The notes: generated by a model not told the origin, from the letters alone. A DNA stretch of 64,000 nt from Aeromonas rivuli (GCF_000820045.1 NZ_CDBJ01000019.1:30923-94922); one strand, 5' to 3'. Shown: positions 46,526-55,595, counted from the stretch's first letter. Numbers and translations: made by a program.

Positions 46526-47350
46526 ATGAACAATTTTCTGAAGGTGTCCCTGTTGGCCGCGGCCGTTGCCGTAGGTCTGACTGCTTGCCAAAAAGATGAA
46601 GCCCCTGCCGCCAAGGATGCAGAGGTGAAGGCAGAAGCCAGCAAGCCGGCAGAGGCCCCTAAGGCTGATGCCAAGAGCTTCGAAGAACAGTCTGGTTATG
46701 CTATTGGCCTCTCCATGGGTCGTTATATCGCCAATACCCTCGAGCGCCAGCAAGAACTCGGTATCAAGCTGGATAACGCCGTCATTCTCAAAGGGGTAAC
46801 CGACGGCCTGGAGAAGAAAGCAGACATGAAGGATGAAGAGATCCAGAAAGTGCTGCAGGCCTATGACGCCAAGATCAACGAACTGACCAAGTCCAAGGCT
46901 GACAAGGATGCACAGGACAACCTGAAGAAGGGTGAAGAGTTCCTGGCCGGCAACCTGAAGAAAGAGGGCATCAAGAGCACCGAATCCGGCCTGCAGTATC
47001 AGGTCGAGAAGATGGGTGACGGCGCCAAACCCAAAGCCACCGACGTGGTCAAGGTTCACTATACCGGTACCCTGATTGACGGCACCAAGTTCGACAGCTC
47101 CGTCGATCGCGGTGAGCCGGCGACCTTCCCGCTCAACCAGGTTATCCCGGGTTGGACCGAAGGCGTACAGCTGATGCCAGTTGGCTCCAAGTTCAAATTC
47201 TTCCTGCCCTCCAAGCTGGGCTATGGTGAGCACGGCGCAGGCTCCATCCCGGCGAACGCCGTACTGGAGTTTGACGTTGAGCTGCTCGCCATCGAGAAGC
47301 CGGCTGCCGAAGGCGATGCCGCCAAAGCGGACGCCGCTGCCAAGCAGTAA
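46526..47350 (+). CDS. fkpA: FKBP-type prolyl isomerase FkpA (predicted lipoprotein)
   Basis: 274 residues. An N-terminal dimerisation region (about 45-135) precedes the FKBP domain (VKVHYTGTLIDGTKFDSS, VIPGWTEG, GAGSIPANAVLEFDVELL). Unlike E. coli FkpA, which has a plain signal peptide, the N-terminus ends LTAC-QKDE, a lipobox with Cys21 and Gln at +2, predicting outer-membrane anchoring. ATG at 46526 follows TGGAGA by 5 bases. An Ala/Lys-rich tail ends the protein. Confidence 0.9.
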   Translation: MNNFLKVSLLAAAVAVGLTACQKDEAPAAKDAEVKAEASKPAEAPKADAKSFEEQSGYAIGLSMGRYIANTLERQQELGIKLDNAVILKGVTDGLEKKADMKDEEIQKVLQAYDAKINELTKSKADKDAQDNLKKGEEFLAGNLKKEGIKSTESGLQYQVEKMGDGAKPKATDVVKVHYTGTLIDGTKFDSSVDRGEPATFPLNQVIPGWTEGVQLMPVGSKFKFFLPSKLGYGEHGAGSIPANAVLEFDVELLAIEKPAAEGDAAKADAAAKQ

Positions 47351-47365
47351 GGCGACCCTGTGATG

Positions 47366-47393
47366 AAAAACGGCTCCCTCGGGAGCCGTTTTT
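47366..47393 (+). terminator. Terminator of fkpA
   Basis: AAAAACGGCTCCC-tc-GGGAGCCGTTTTT, 15 bases past the stop. Confidence 0.88.
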
Positions 47394-47501
47394 ATTGGTG
47401 CCAGCCCCGTTTAGGGGGAAGATAGCAACCATCGCAGGCTTGAGTCCGTGGCGATAGCCCATCAAAATAGACAAGCAAATCAATTGCAAGGATGAGTCGC
47501 C

Positions 47502-48902
47502 GTGGCGGAAAACAAACCCCGAGTGCTGTTGGTGGAAGATACCCGCAGTCTGGCTGTGGTCTACGAGCAGTACTTGCGTCAGGAGGGCTATGAGGTCACC
47601 TTGGCCGACTGTGGCCAGCGGGCCATCGAGCTGTTGCTGACTCGGCCGCCGACGGTGGTGCTGCTCGATCTTGAACTGCCGGACATGTCGGGGATGGACA
47701 TATTGCAGCAGATCACCGAGCAGCAGTTACCGAGTGCCGTGGTGGTGATCACCGCCCACGGCTCGGTGGATGTGGCGGTGGAGGCGATGCGTCTGGGGGC
47801 CTTTGACTTCCTGACCAAGCCGTTTGATGGCAAGCGGTTGTGCGCCACGGTGCGCAATGCGGTCAATCATCAGCAGCTCAGCTCGCTGGTGGCCCAATAC
47901 CGGGAGAACTTCGAGCGCAGCTCCTTCGCCGGCTTCATCGGCTCGTCCATGCCGATGCAGGCTGTCTATCGCATCATAGAGAGCGCGGCGCCGAGCAAGG
48001 CGACGGTCTTTATCATGGGGGAGAGTGGCACCGGCAAGGAGGTGTGCGCCGAGGCCATTCATCAATGCAGCCCCCGTCGGGATCAGCCCTTCATCGCACT
48101 CAACTGCGCCGCCATTCCCCATGATCTGATGGAGAGCGAGATCTTCGGCCACGTGAAGGGATCCTTTACCGGCGCTCAGGGGGATCGCAAGGGGGCGGCC
48201 AGCCTGGCCGATGGCGGTACCTTGTTTCTGGATGAGATCTGCGAGATGGATCTCGACTTGCAAAGCAAACTGCTGCGTTTCATTCAGACCGGCACCTTGC
48301 AGCGGGTCGGCAGCGGCAAGCTGGAGACGGTGGACGTGCGCTTCGTCTGCGCCACCAACCGGGATCCGCTGACCGAGGTGAAGGCGGGACGTTTTCGGGA
48401 GGATCTCTACTACCGCCTGCACGTGATCCCGCTCACCCTGCCCCCCTTGCGCGAGCGCGGCGAAGACATCTTGCTGCTGGCACGCAATCTGCTGCAGAGC
48501 TATGCCAGGGAGGAGAATAAACGTTTCAAGGACTTCGATGCCGGCGCCGTACGAGTGCTGCTCGATTACCCCTGGCCCGGCAACGTGCGCGAGTTGCAAA
48601 ACGTGGTGCGCAACATAGTGGTGCTCAACGATTGTGACATCGTGAGCCCGGCCATACTGCCACCGCCACTGCAAGGGGGCATGGGGGTCGCGCCACCCCC
48701 CTTGAGTCAGGGGCAGGCTCAGGTCGGCAGTCGCGATCAGGCAGGGCCGATCCGGCCGCTCTGGCAGGTGGAGAAAGAGACCATCGAGAGGGCCATTGCC
48801 AGCTGTGATGGCAACATCCCCAAGGCGGCGGCCCTGCTCGAGATCAGCCCCTCCACCATCTACCGCAAGAAACAGAGCTGGGAAGAAGCTGATCTGGCCT
48901 GA
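47502..48902 (+). CDS. luxO: LuxO-like sigma-54-dependent response regulator
   Basis: 466 residues, collinear with Vibrio LuxO (453). Receiver with Asp56 (LLDLELPDMSG), AAA+ ATPase with Walker A GESGTGKE (173-180) and Walker B GGTLFLDE (238-245), and C-terminal HTH (NIPKAAALLEISPSTIYRK). The sigma-54 contact loop reads GSFTGA (220-225) instead of GAFTGA. In Vibrio, phosphorylated LuxO drives the Qrr small RNAs in quorum sensing. No luxU follows and no Qrr-like core is visible nearby. GTG start with AAGGA 9 bases upstream. Confidence 0.85.
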   Translation: MAENKPRVLLVEDTRSLAVVYEQYLRQEGYEVTLADCGQRAIELLLTRPPTVVLLDLELPDMSGMDILQQITEQQLPSAVVVITAHGSVDVAVEAMRLGAFDFLTKPFDGKRLCATVRNAVNHQQLSSLVAQYRENFERSSFAGFIGSSMPMQAVYRIIESAAPSKATVFIMGESGTGKEVCAEAIHQCSPRRDQPFIALNCAAIPHDLMESEIFGHVKGSFTGAQGDRKGAASLADGGTLFLDEICEMDLDLQSKLLRFIQTGTLQRVGSGKLETVDVRFVCATNRDPLTEVKAGRFREDLYYRLHVIPLTLPPLRERGEDILLLARNLLQSYAREENKRFKDFDAGAVRVLLDYPWPGNVRELQNVVRNIVVLNDCDIVSPAILPPPLQGGMGVAPPPLSQGQAQVGSRDQAGPIRPLWQVEKETIERAIASCDGNIPKAAALLEISPSTIYRKKQSWEEADLA

Positions 48903-48931
48903 GTGGTGGGCGGCGCTTGGGTCGCCCCGGT

Positions 48932-49795
48932 CTAGAGCTTGGCCAGCTGCTTGAGCCTGGCCAGTCGCTCTGCCGCGTTGGCCTTGAGCCAGGGATCCTG
49001 TGACAGCAGAAACCAGGCGCGGGCGAAGTATTCGGCCGCGGCCGGGTCAGACAGCGCCAGTGCATTTTCCCCCAGCTCCTCGAACAGATAGCCATCCTCC
49101 GGCTCGCCAGCCTCCACCATCTGTTCCTGCAGCTGCGTCAGTTCGGCCAGCGCCTGCTCGTGTAAGCCTTGCGCCCGGGTTAGCCGCGCCAGGCTCCAGC
49201 GGGCGATAAAGGCCTTGGCCGGGTTGTGGTGCTGCGCGTGCCAGGCCAGGCATTTTTGCTGATACTGGCGGGCCTCTTCCAGGCGGCCCAGTTCGAACAG
49301 CGTCCAGCCCTGATTGTTGTAGAGGCTGGGGAGCCAGCCGAGGACCTTCTCGTCACTGCTGCGCTCCGCCAGTGCCATCGCCAGCTGGTGCCAGCGCCTC
49401 TGCTCCTCCAGCGGTGCGGCGATGGCGACCATGTGGGCGGCATCGATGGCGAGGTAATCCTCTTTCAGGGCGAGAGCCAACTGCCAGGCCTGTTCGAACA
49501 GGGGGCGGGCGGCCTCCTTGTCGGCTGCGCTGTTGAAACAGCGTCCCCGCTCGAGCAGCCACCTGAGCCTGGCCCGTTCCGTGTGGGCGGTGAGGCGGGG
49601 CGTCATGGCATCGAGTAGCTGATGAGCCTCATCGAACTGGTGGCGCAGGGAGTGGGTACGTGCCAGCTGGGTGATGAGCTCGAGTTCGAGGGGGAGATCG
49701 CCGCTGGCGACCGCCTCGGCGAGTTGAGTTTGAAAGCGCATGGCGCTGGTGACGGGATCCTGATAATCCCAGAGGGTCATGAAGTCGATCTGCAT
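48932..49795 (-). CDS. TPR-repeat protein, function unknown
   Basis: 287 residues, all helical, with tetratricopeptide-like repeats: ARLRWLLERGRCFNSAADKEAARPLFEQAWQLA, NNQGWTLFELGRLEEARQYQQKCL and AEYFARAWFLLSQDPW are recognisable units (cited as landmarks). No signal peptide or catalytic domain. Start at 49795 (MQIDFMTLWDYQ) has GGAGG just upstream; 24 more codons are open. Convergent with luxO with 29 bases between stops. Confidence 0.65.
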   Translation of the reverse strand: MQIDFMTLWDYQDPVTSAMRFQTQLAEAVASGDLPLELELITQLARTHSLRHQFDEAHQLLDAMTPRLTAHTERARLRWLLERGRCFNSAADKEAARPLFEQAWQLALALKEDYLAIDAAHMVAIAAPLEEQRRWHQLAMALAERSSDEKVLGWLPSLYNNQGWTLFELGRLEEARQYQQKCLAWHAQHHNPAKAFIARWSLARLTRAQGLHEQALAELTQLQEQMVEAGEPEDGYLFEELGENALALSDPAAAEYFARAWFLLSQDPWLKANAAERLARLKQLAKL

Positions 49796-49942
49796 CTGGC
49801 CTCCGTGCCATGCGTCCTGATGACACCATGCCTCTTGACCACTCTTCATACAAGAGGGCCCCGTCACAGCCTGATCACGTGGAGACAGACTGGCGGGGCC
49901 CCAGCAACAGGGCCTGTCGCCCCGTCATTTTCACCGGCTAGA

Positions 49943-50278
49943 TCAGTAGACCATGGCCAGGCTCATCATCATCAACCCCAGGGCCGCGAAGGCACCCTCC
50001 TTGATGGCCAGACGTGGCACCAGCGCCTTGGGCAGAGCAGGGAACAGGCACAGGGCAAAGCCCAGCCCTGGCATCAGCCAGTGAAAACCCGGGCTGCGCA
50101 GGCTGGGGTCGGCGGCGCCGTTGATGACGATAAGCAGGATAAACAGGGTGAAGGCGGGCAGGATGAACCAGCGGGCGCTGCCCGATGCCACGGCGCGCAG
50201 GGGCGAGATGCGATAGAGCACCAGGGTGACGATAAAGAGCACCAGGGGCGCGAGCAGGTAGAGAGGAGCCGGATTCAT
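49943..50278 (-). CDS. Small integral membrane protein, unknown function
   Basis: 111 residues with about four membrane helices (LYLLAPLVLFIVTLVLY, WFILPAFTLFILLIVIN, PGLGFALCLFPALP, GAFAALGLMMMSLAMVY). No family recognised. It is on the same strand as the DUF2956 gene, 159 bases downstream of it, and may share its transcript. Confidence 0.6.
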   Translation of the reverse strand: MNPAPLYLLAPLVLFIVTLVLYRISPLRAVASGSARWFILPAFTLFILLIVINGAADPSLRSPGFHWLMPGLGFALCLFPALPKALVPRLAIKEGAFAALGLMMMSLAMVY

Positions 50279-50437
50279 GATGCTGTCCTGTGAGTAACGA
50301 ATGGGGTGACGCAGAATGTGACAAGGGCTGGGTGGCGGATTTAACCAGTGTGCCGGGCCCTTGACCAGCCGAATGGACCCGTCCTGTGAGGAAGATCCCA
50401 GGCAAAGGTTTGCGAATGGCGTGCCGCTCAGGTGCGA

Positions 50438-50779
50438 TCAGTGGCGGTTCAACCAGTACCAGGCGGCAAAGCCTGCCCAGCTCAGCGCCAGCAGCAGCCA
50501 GGGCAGGGGGTGTTGACGGCTCACCTCGACCAGCTCGATGGCGGACTCCTCTTCTGGCGTGTGGGACGCTGGCGCCTTGCTGCGGCTCTGCTGTTTCTTC
50601 TGACGGCTGGCCTCACGGGCGCGGGTCTTCATCTGCTTCTTGTACTCTTCGATGCCCTTTTGAATACCCTGGGCGATCAGCTGAGTCTGCTCCTTGGTCT
50701 GGCCAGGTTTTTGATTGGCGCGAGCCACACTCAAGGCCGCCTGCTGGGTCTCAGGGGAAATTTTGTCGTACTTGGCCAT
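50438..50779 (-). CDS. DUF2956-family protein
   Basis: 113 residues. The N-terminus (YDKISPETQQAALSVARANQ, GQTKEQTQLIAQGIQKGIEEYKKQ) is characteristic of DUF2956; the middle is basic and charged, and one C-terminal membrane helix (LPWLLLALSWAGFAAWYWL) anchors it, tail-anchored style. Start at 50779 (MAKYDK) is chosen over a 39-codon longer frame. Function unknown. Confidence 0.8.
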   Translation of the reverse strand: MAKYDKISPETQQAALSVARANQKPGQTKEQTQLIAQGIQKGIEEYKKQMKTRAREASRQKKQQSRSKAPASHTPEEESAIELVEVSRQHPLPWLLLALSWAGFAAWYWLNRH

Positions 50780-50960
50780 CTGGCTGCTCCATGTGGGCGA
50801 GGGCGCATTATGGCATAGCCATGGCGCTGACGGCAGCGGTGTTGGGTCTCTCCAGCGCTGGGCGATGGCCTTCATCTGCAGAAAAACGTTTGCCAATCTT
50901 GTTGAGCTAATTGGAAATAAGCCGAGATCACACTTATGTCATTTTTCCCGGGCAGGATGC

Positions 50961-51014
50961 CGATTGGATATCAATCGTTGATATATTGCCCCTGACCAAA
51001 GTCGGAATGGTCAG
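50961..51014. promoter_or_regulatory. Two inverted repeats in the 5'-nucleotidase leader
   Basis: CGATTG-gatat-CAATCG (50961-50977) lies just before a TATATT (50981-50986) that could be a -10, and CTGACCA-N9-TGGTCAG (50992-51014) lies 32 bases before the start codon. The first suits a repressor site, the second an operator or leader hairpin. Neither matches a regulator I can name. Confidence 0.35.
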
Positions 51015-51046
51015 ACTAAATACTAACAAAATCAAGGTGTGAAGGA

Positions 51047-52714
51047 ATGAAACATAATTTGATCAAGGGGACCCTGGCACTGGCCGTGCTGGCGGCTCTG
51101 GCTGGCTGCAACAGTTCGAAAAATGAGAGCAAGGCCTGCATTGAGGATGTGTGCAAGCTGACCGTGCTGCACACCAACGATACCCATGGCCGCTTCTGGC
51201 ACAATGAAGATGGCGAATATGGCATGGCGGCCCAGAAGACTCTGGTCGATCGGCTGAGAGCCGAGGCCAAGGCCGCCAACAGCGAGGTGCTGGTGCTCTC
51301 CGGGGGAGACGTCAACACCGGGGTGCCCGAGTCAGACCTGCAAAATGCCGAGCCAGATTTCATCGCCATGAACCACATCGGCTATGACGCCATGGCGGTC
51401 GGCAACCACGAGTTCGACAATCCCCTGGATATCCTCGAGCTGCAGCGCCAATGGGCCAAGTTCCCCATGGTGTCGGCCAACATCTATGACAAGAAGAGCG
51501 GCAAGCGCTACTTCGACCCCTACAAGATCTTCAAGCTGAACAACGGCCTGCGGATCGCCGTCATCGGCCTGACCACGGAAGATACCGCCCAGCTGGTCGA
51601 CCCCAATCATGTACTCAACCTGGAGTTCCGCGACCCCAAGGTGGAAGTTGAGCAGGTGATCGACGGCATCAAGAAAGACAATGCGGCCGATGTCATCTTC
51701 GCCATCACCCACATGGGTCACTATGCCGATGGCGAACACGGCAGCAATGCACCCGGTGATGTCGAGATGGCCCGTCAGCTGCCCGCTGGCAAGCTCGATG
51801 CCATCATTGGCGGTCACTCCCAGAATCCGGTCTGCATGGAGCCGGGGGTTGCGAACCAGTACGCCGACTTCAAACCTGGCGATGATTGCCAGCCGGATCA
51901 GCAAAATGGCACCTGGATCATGCAGGCCCACGAATGGGGAAAGTATGTGGGGCGCGCCCAGTTCGACTACCAGGATGGCAACTTCACCCTCACCAGCTAT
52001 GAGCTGATCCCGGTCAACCTCAAGGATGAGAACGGCGCCTTCATCCAGGAGGAGATAGTGCGGGATCCGGCCCTGGAAGGGGTGCTGCAGGTCTATCAGG
52101 ACAAGGGCTCCGAGGAGCTGGGTGTGGTCATTGCCGCGACCGATGGCCTGCTCGATGGCGAGCGCGCCAATGTGCGCAACAGGCAGACCAACCTGGGCCG
52201 ACTCATCACCACGGCGACGGCAGAGACCCTGCGCACCGATTTTGGCATCGTCAACTCGGGCGGGGTGCGTGCCTCCATTCAGGCGGGGGATATCTCCTAT
52301 CGCGACGTATTGACCGTGCATCCGTTTGGCAACACGGTCAACAAGGCGATGATGCCGGGCAGCGAGCTGGTGACTTATCTGGGTCAGGTGGCCACCAAAA
52401 CCGGCAACACCGGCGGTTATGCCCAGTTTGGCGGCATAGAGATGGCGGTGGATTGCCAGGCCAAGTCGGTCAGCATCACCAGCATAGGCGGCAAGCCGTT
52501 TGATGCGGGCAGTCAGTACAGCTTCACCATCCCCAGCTTCAGCGCGGCCGGCGGCGATGGCTATCCCAAGATAGACACCGTCAATGCCGGTCTGGTCGAT
52601 GCCGCGGTGCTCAATGACTATCTGGCCGCCAAACAGGTGATCCATGTCGCCGACTACGCCCCCAAGGGGGAGGTGAGCTACCTCAACTCGGCCTCCAGCG
52701 AGTCGTGCAAATAA
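51047..52714 (+). CDS. Lipoprotein 5'-nucleotidase / UDP-sugar hydrolase (UshA/NutA type)
   Basis: 555 residues. Lipobox LAGC (Cys21), as in Vibrio NutA. Metal-site motifs LTVLHTNDTHGRF, LVLSGGDVNTG, VGNHEFDNP, THMGHYADG and IGGHSQNPV build the metallophosphoesterase domain (about 35-360), and the C-terminal substrate domain has NSGGVRASIQAGDIS. It should release phosphate and nucleosides from extracellular nucleotides at the cell surface. Monocistronic. Confidence 0.9.
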   Translation: MKHNLIKGTLALAVLAALAGCNSSKNESKACIEDVCKLTVLHTNDTHGRFWHNEDGEYGMAAQKTLVDRLRAEAKAANSEVLVLSGGDVNTGVPESDLQNAEPDFIAMNHIGYDAMAVGNHEFDNPLDILELQRQWAKFPMVSANIYDKKSGKRYFDPYKIFKLNNGLRIAVIGLTTEDTAQLVDPNHVLNLEFRDPKVEVEQVIDGIKKDNAADVIFAITHMGHYADGEHGSNAPGDVEMARQLPAGKLDAIIGGHSQNPVCMEPGVANQYADFKPGDDCQPDQQNGTWIMQAHEWGKYVGRAQFDYQDGNFTLTSYELIPVNLKDENGAFIQEEIVRDPALEGVLQVYQDKGSEELGVVIAATDGLLDGERANVRNRQTNLGRLITTATAETLRTDFGIVNSGGVRASIQAGDISYRDVLTVHPFGNTVNKAMMPGSELVTYLGQVATKTGNTGGYAQFGGIEMAVDCQAKSVSITSIGGKPFDAGSQYSFTIPSFSAAGGDGYPKIDTVNAGLVDAAVLNDYLAAKQVIHVADYAPKGEVSYLNSASSESCK

Positions 52715-52737
52715 GCTGGCACCCAGTGCCGGACAAC

Positions 52738-52772
52738 AAAAAACCGCAAGCCCCTGGCTTGCGGTTTTTTTT
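52738..52772. terminator. Terminator between the 5'-nucleotidase gene and gltS
   Basis: CCGCAAGCC-cct-GGCTTGCGG between A and T runs; serves both convergent genes. Confidence 0.88.
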
Positions 52773-52791
52773 ATTGGCCGTGACCTATGGC

Positions 52792-53994
52792 TCAGGCGAG
52801 GAAGGGCAGCGCCATAAACAGCTTGATCACCATGGCGTTGATGATGTCGATGAAGAAGGCACCGACCATGGGCACCACCAGGAAGGCCAGGTGTGAGGGA
52901 CCAAAGCGCATGGTGACCGCCTGCATGTTGGCAATGGCCGTCGGGGTGGCGCCGAGGCCGAAACCACAGTGGCCGGCGGCCAGCACGACGGCATCATAGT
53001 TGCTGCCCATGACCCGGAAGGTGACGAAGATGGCGTAGAGCGCCATGGCCAGGGTCTGGGCCGCCAGCAACACGAAGATGGGCAGCGCCAGACTCGCCAG
53101 ATCCCATAATTTCAGGCTCATCAAGGCCATGGCGAGGAAGAGCGACAGGCTGACGTTGCCGAGCAGGGAGACCTCTCTGTCGCTCACCTCATGCCAGTTG
53201 AGCAGGGTCAGCAGGTTGCGCAGCAAGACGCCGACGAACAAGACACAGACGAAGATTGGCAGTTCGAAGGCGGTGCCGAGCATCGCCTGGGAGAGCAGTT
53301 CGCCCCCCTTGAGGCTGATGGCGATGAGCGCCAGGGTCTCGATGACGCTGAAGGTGGTGATGTGCCGTTCCGTTTCGGGCATCTCGAAGCCTTGGGGCAC
53401 TTCGTCCAGGTTATGTTCCTCGCCCGGGACTTGCACCTTCTTGACCAGATAACGGGCCACCGGGCCGCCAATCAGACCACCCAGGACCAGACCGAAGGTG
53501 GCACAGGCAATGGCCAGTTCAGCTGCCGACTTGACGCCGTATTTATCGGCAAAGGTCGCGCTCCAGGCCGCCCCGGTGCCATGGCCGCCGGACAGGGTGA
53601 TGGAGCCGGCCAGCAGCCCCATGTGGGGATCCAGCCCCATCAGGCTGGCCAGGGCGACCCCCAGGCCGTTTTGCATCAAGAGCAGGCCGGTCACTACACC
53701 GAGGAAGGTGAACACGGCGCGCCCGCCGCGCTTGAGGCTGGCGAGATCGGCGGAGAGGCCGATGGAGGCGAAGAAGGCCAGCATCAAGGGCGTTTGCAGG
53801 CTGGTGTCGAACTTGATTTCGATCCCGGCAGTCAGGCGCAGGGTCAGCAGTACCAGGGCAACCAGCAGGCCGCCAGCGACCGGCTTGGGGATGTTGAAGG
53901 TGCGCAGCCGCTCGACCCGGTTGACCAGCAGGCGGCCGAGCAGGAGGACCAGGGTGGCGGCAACTAATGTGGCATAAGCATCGAGTTGTAACAT
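52792..53994 (-). CDS. gltS: Sodium/glutamate symporter GltS
   Basis: 400 residues (E. coli 401), ten or more helices in two inverted halves. Family landmarks include NIPKPVAGGLLVAL, LSGGHGTGAAW (first re-entrant loop) and AGHCGFGLGATPTAIANM (second). It imports glutamate with sodium. The start MLQLDAYATLVAATL at 53994 is chosen; a 29-codon extension lacks support. Divergent from ansA, an apt pair: glutamate uptake beside asparagine breakdown. Confidence 0.92.
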   Translation of the reverse strand: MLQLDAYATLVAATLVLLLGRLLVNRVERLRTFNIPKPVAGGLLVALVLLTLRLTAGIEIKFDTSLQTPLMLAFFASIGLSADLASLKRGGRAVFTFLGVVTGLLLMQNGLGVALASLMGLDPHMGLLAGSITLSGGHGTGAAWSATFADKYGVKSAAELAIACATFGLVLGGLIGGPVARYLVKKVQVPGEEHNLDEVPQGFEMPETERHITTFSVIETLALIAISLKGGELLSQAMLGTAFELPIFVCVLFVGVLLRNLLTLLNWHEVSDREVSLLGNVSLSLFLAMALMSLKLWDLASLALPIFVLLAAQTLAMALYAIFVTFRVMGSNYDAVVLAAGHCGFGLGATPTAIANMQAVTMRFGPSHLAFLVVPMVGAFFIDIINAMVIKLFMALPFLA

Positions 53995-54406
53995 TGAGTA
54001 CTCCCATGGTGATTGGCTGTGTCCTCGCTTGCGAAGACGCACAGATTCAGCCGGGATTGAAACAGTGTGGCTCAAGGGCATGGATAAGAACCATACGGAT
54101 ATGAGGCCATCAAAATGAGGGGCAAATATGCCCGGCCCGGCAGTGATATACCTGGCCTGTCGGGCCCTGCAGGGTAGGAGCCGCGGATGTAGACTTTGCT
54201 ATAACGGCGGCGATATTAGCAAAAAGCACTGATAACATCCAAATTTCTTAGAAATCAAACCTGTTAATTACCTTTTGTTGACATTTTTATCTAATTTGTG
54301 AATGAGTGATTTCGGTGACTTGGCCTTGATTTCCAACGGTTCGGGCTGTCATTGTCGTCGGTAAACTCTATAATTCGCCGGTTTCCAGCCCAGATGAGGA
54401 GAGGGT
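53995..54406. other. gltS-ansA divergent intergenic region
   Basis: 412 bases without a gene. The middle (about 54220-54310) is AT-rich relative to the surroundings and includes a TTGACA (54278-54283) without a good -10. The ansA promoter is listed separately. No perfect operator of a known regulator was found. Confidence 0.5.
54346..54374 (+). promoter_or_regulatory. Predicted ansA promoter
   Basis: CTGTCA (54346-54351), a 17-base spacer and a perfect TATAAT (54369-54374). The leader would be about 26 bases. Confidence 0.6.
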
Positions 54407-55414
54407 GTGAAGAAGTCCATCTATATAGCCTATACAGGCGGCACCATAGGCATGCAGCGCTCCGACCACGGTTATGTGCCGATGGCGGGCTTCATGGAAG
54501 ATTGTCTGGCGCGGATGCCCGAGTTCCACAGACCCGAGATGCCGGATTACCATATCCACGAGTACGCCCCCCTCATCGACTCCTCCGACATGACCCCGGC
54601 GGATTGGCAACGGATCGCCGAAGACATTCGTGACAACTACGACAAGTACGATGGTTTCGTGATTCTGCACGGCACCGACACCATGTCGTTCACCGCCTCG
54701 GCGCTCTCTTTCATGCTGGAGGAGTTGCACAAGCCGGTGATCATCACAGGTTCCCAGATCCCCCTCGCCGAGCTGCGCTCCGACGGTCAGCAGAACTTGC
54801 TCAATGCGCTCTATATTGCCGCCAACTACCCGATCCACGAGGTGACGCTGTTTTTCAACAATCAGCTCTACCGTGGCAACCGCAGCAAGAAGGTCCATGC
54901 GGATGGCTTCCATGCCTTCGACTCCCCCAACTACCCGCCGCTGCTCAACGCCGGTATCGCCATCTCCCTGGACGCGGGTGAGCTCGGCAAGCCTTGTCAG
55001 GCGCCCCTGGTGCTCCATGACATCACCCCCCAGCCCATCGGCGTGGTGACCCTGTATCCGGGGATCTCGAGCGAGGTGATCGCCAATATCTTGCAGCAAC
55101 CGGTCCGGGCGCTGATCCTGCTGTCGTTCGGGGTGGGCAATGCCCCCCAGAACCCCGCCATGCTGGCCCTGCTCTCCGAGGCCTCGGCCCGGGGCGTCAT
55201 CATTGTCAATCTGAGCCAGTGCCTGCACGGCAAGGTCAACATGGGCGGCTATGCCACCGGCAATGCCCTGTCCCGCGCCGGGGTAATCTCGGGCTTTGAC
55301 ATGACCGCCGAGGCGGCGCTGACCAAGCTGCACTTCCTGCTCAGCCAGGATTTGCCGGCGCCGCGCATTCGCGAGCTGATGCAGCAATCCCTGCGTGGCG
55401 AGCTGACGCCCTGA
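54407..55414 (+). CDS. ansA: Cytoplasmic L-asparaginase I
   Basis: 335 residues (E. coli AnsA 338). It hydrolyses asparagine to aspartate and ammonia. The two catalytic Thr motifs are IAYTGGTIGM (about residue 8) and ILHGTDTMSFTASAL (about 86). No signal peptide, so it is the cytoplasmic enzyme. GTG start preceded by GAGGAGAGGG. It is followed by the REPIN-like element. Confidence 0.93.
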   Translation: MKKSIYIAYTGGTIGMQRSDHGYVPMAGFMEDCLARMPEFHRPEMPDYHIHEYAPLIDSSDMTPADWQRIAEDIRDNYDKYDGFVILHGTDTMSFTASALSFMLEELHKPVIITGSQIPLAELRSDGQQNLLNALYIAANYPIHEVTLFFNNQLYRGNRSKKVHADGFHAFDSPNYPPLLNAGIAISLDAGELGKPCQAPLVLHDITPQPIGVVTLYPGISSEVIANILQQPVRALILLSFGVGNAPQNPAMLALLSEASARGVIIVNLSQCLHGKVNMGGYATGNALSRAGVISGFDMTAEAALTKLHFLLSQDLPAPRIRELMQQSLRGELTP

Positions 55415-55423
55415 GCATTACGG

Positions 55424-55584
55424 CCCTCACCCTAGCCCTCTTCCAGGGGGAGAGGGGATAGAACGAGCTGTTGTTGGCAACGAGGCTCGCCATGGAGATT
55501 GCCGGCAGGTTGTCCACTTACTATCCTCAGGCTGCGGACCTGCTCCCTTCTCCCCTGGCGGGAGAAGGGCTGGGGATGAGGGGG
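55424..55584. repeat. REPIN-like paired inverted repeat element
   Basis: The left arm (55424-55457) begins CCCTCACCCTAGCCCTCTTCC and the right arm (55545-55584) is a diverged inverted copy, beginning on the minus strand CCCCTCATCCCCAGCCC. Each arm can itself fold (right arm CCCTTCTCCC-ctggc-GGGAGAAGGG). About 87 bases separate them. This is the layout of a REP doublet: short palindromic repeats in opposite orientation, usually mobilised by a RAYT transposase elsewhere. It is non-coding. Confidence 0.65.
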
Positions 55585-55595
55585 ATATGTCAGGA

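Noticed and set aside
47351..47501. Qrr small RNA or sigma-54 promoter next to luxO
   Set aside because: A TGGCAC occurs on the minus strand but lacks the TTGCA part at the right spacing, and no Qrr core is visible.
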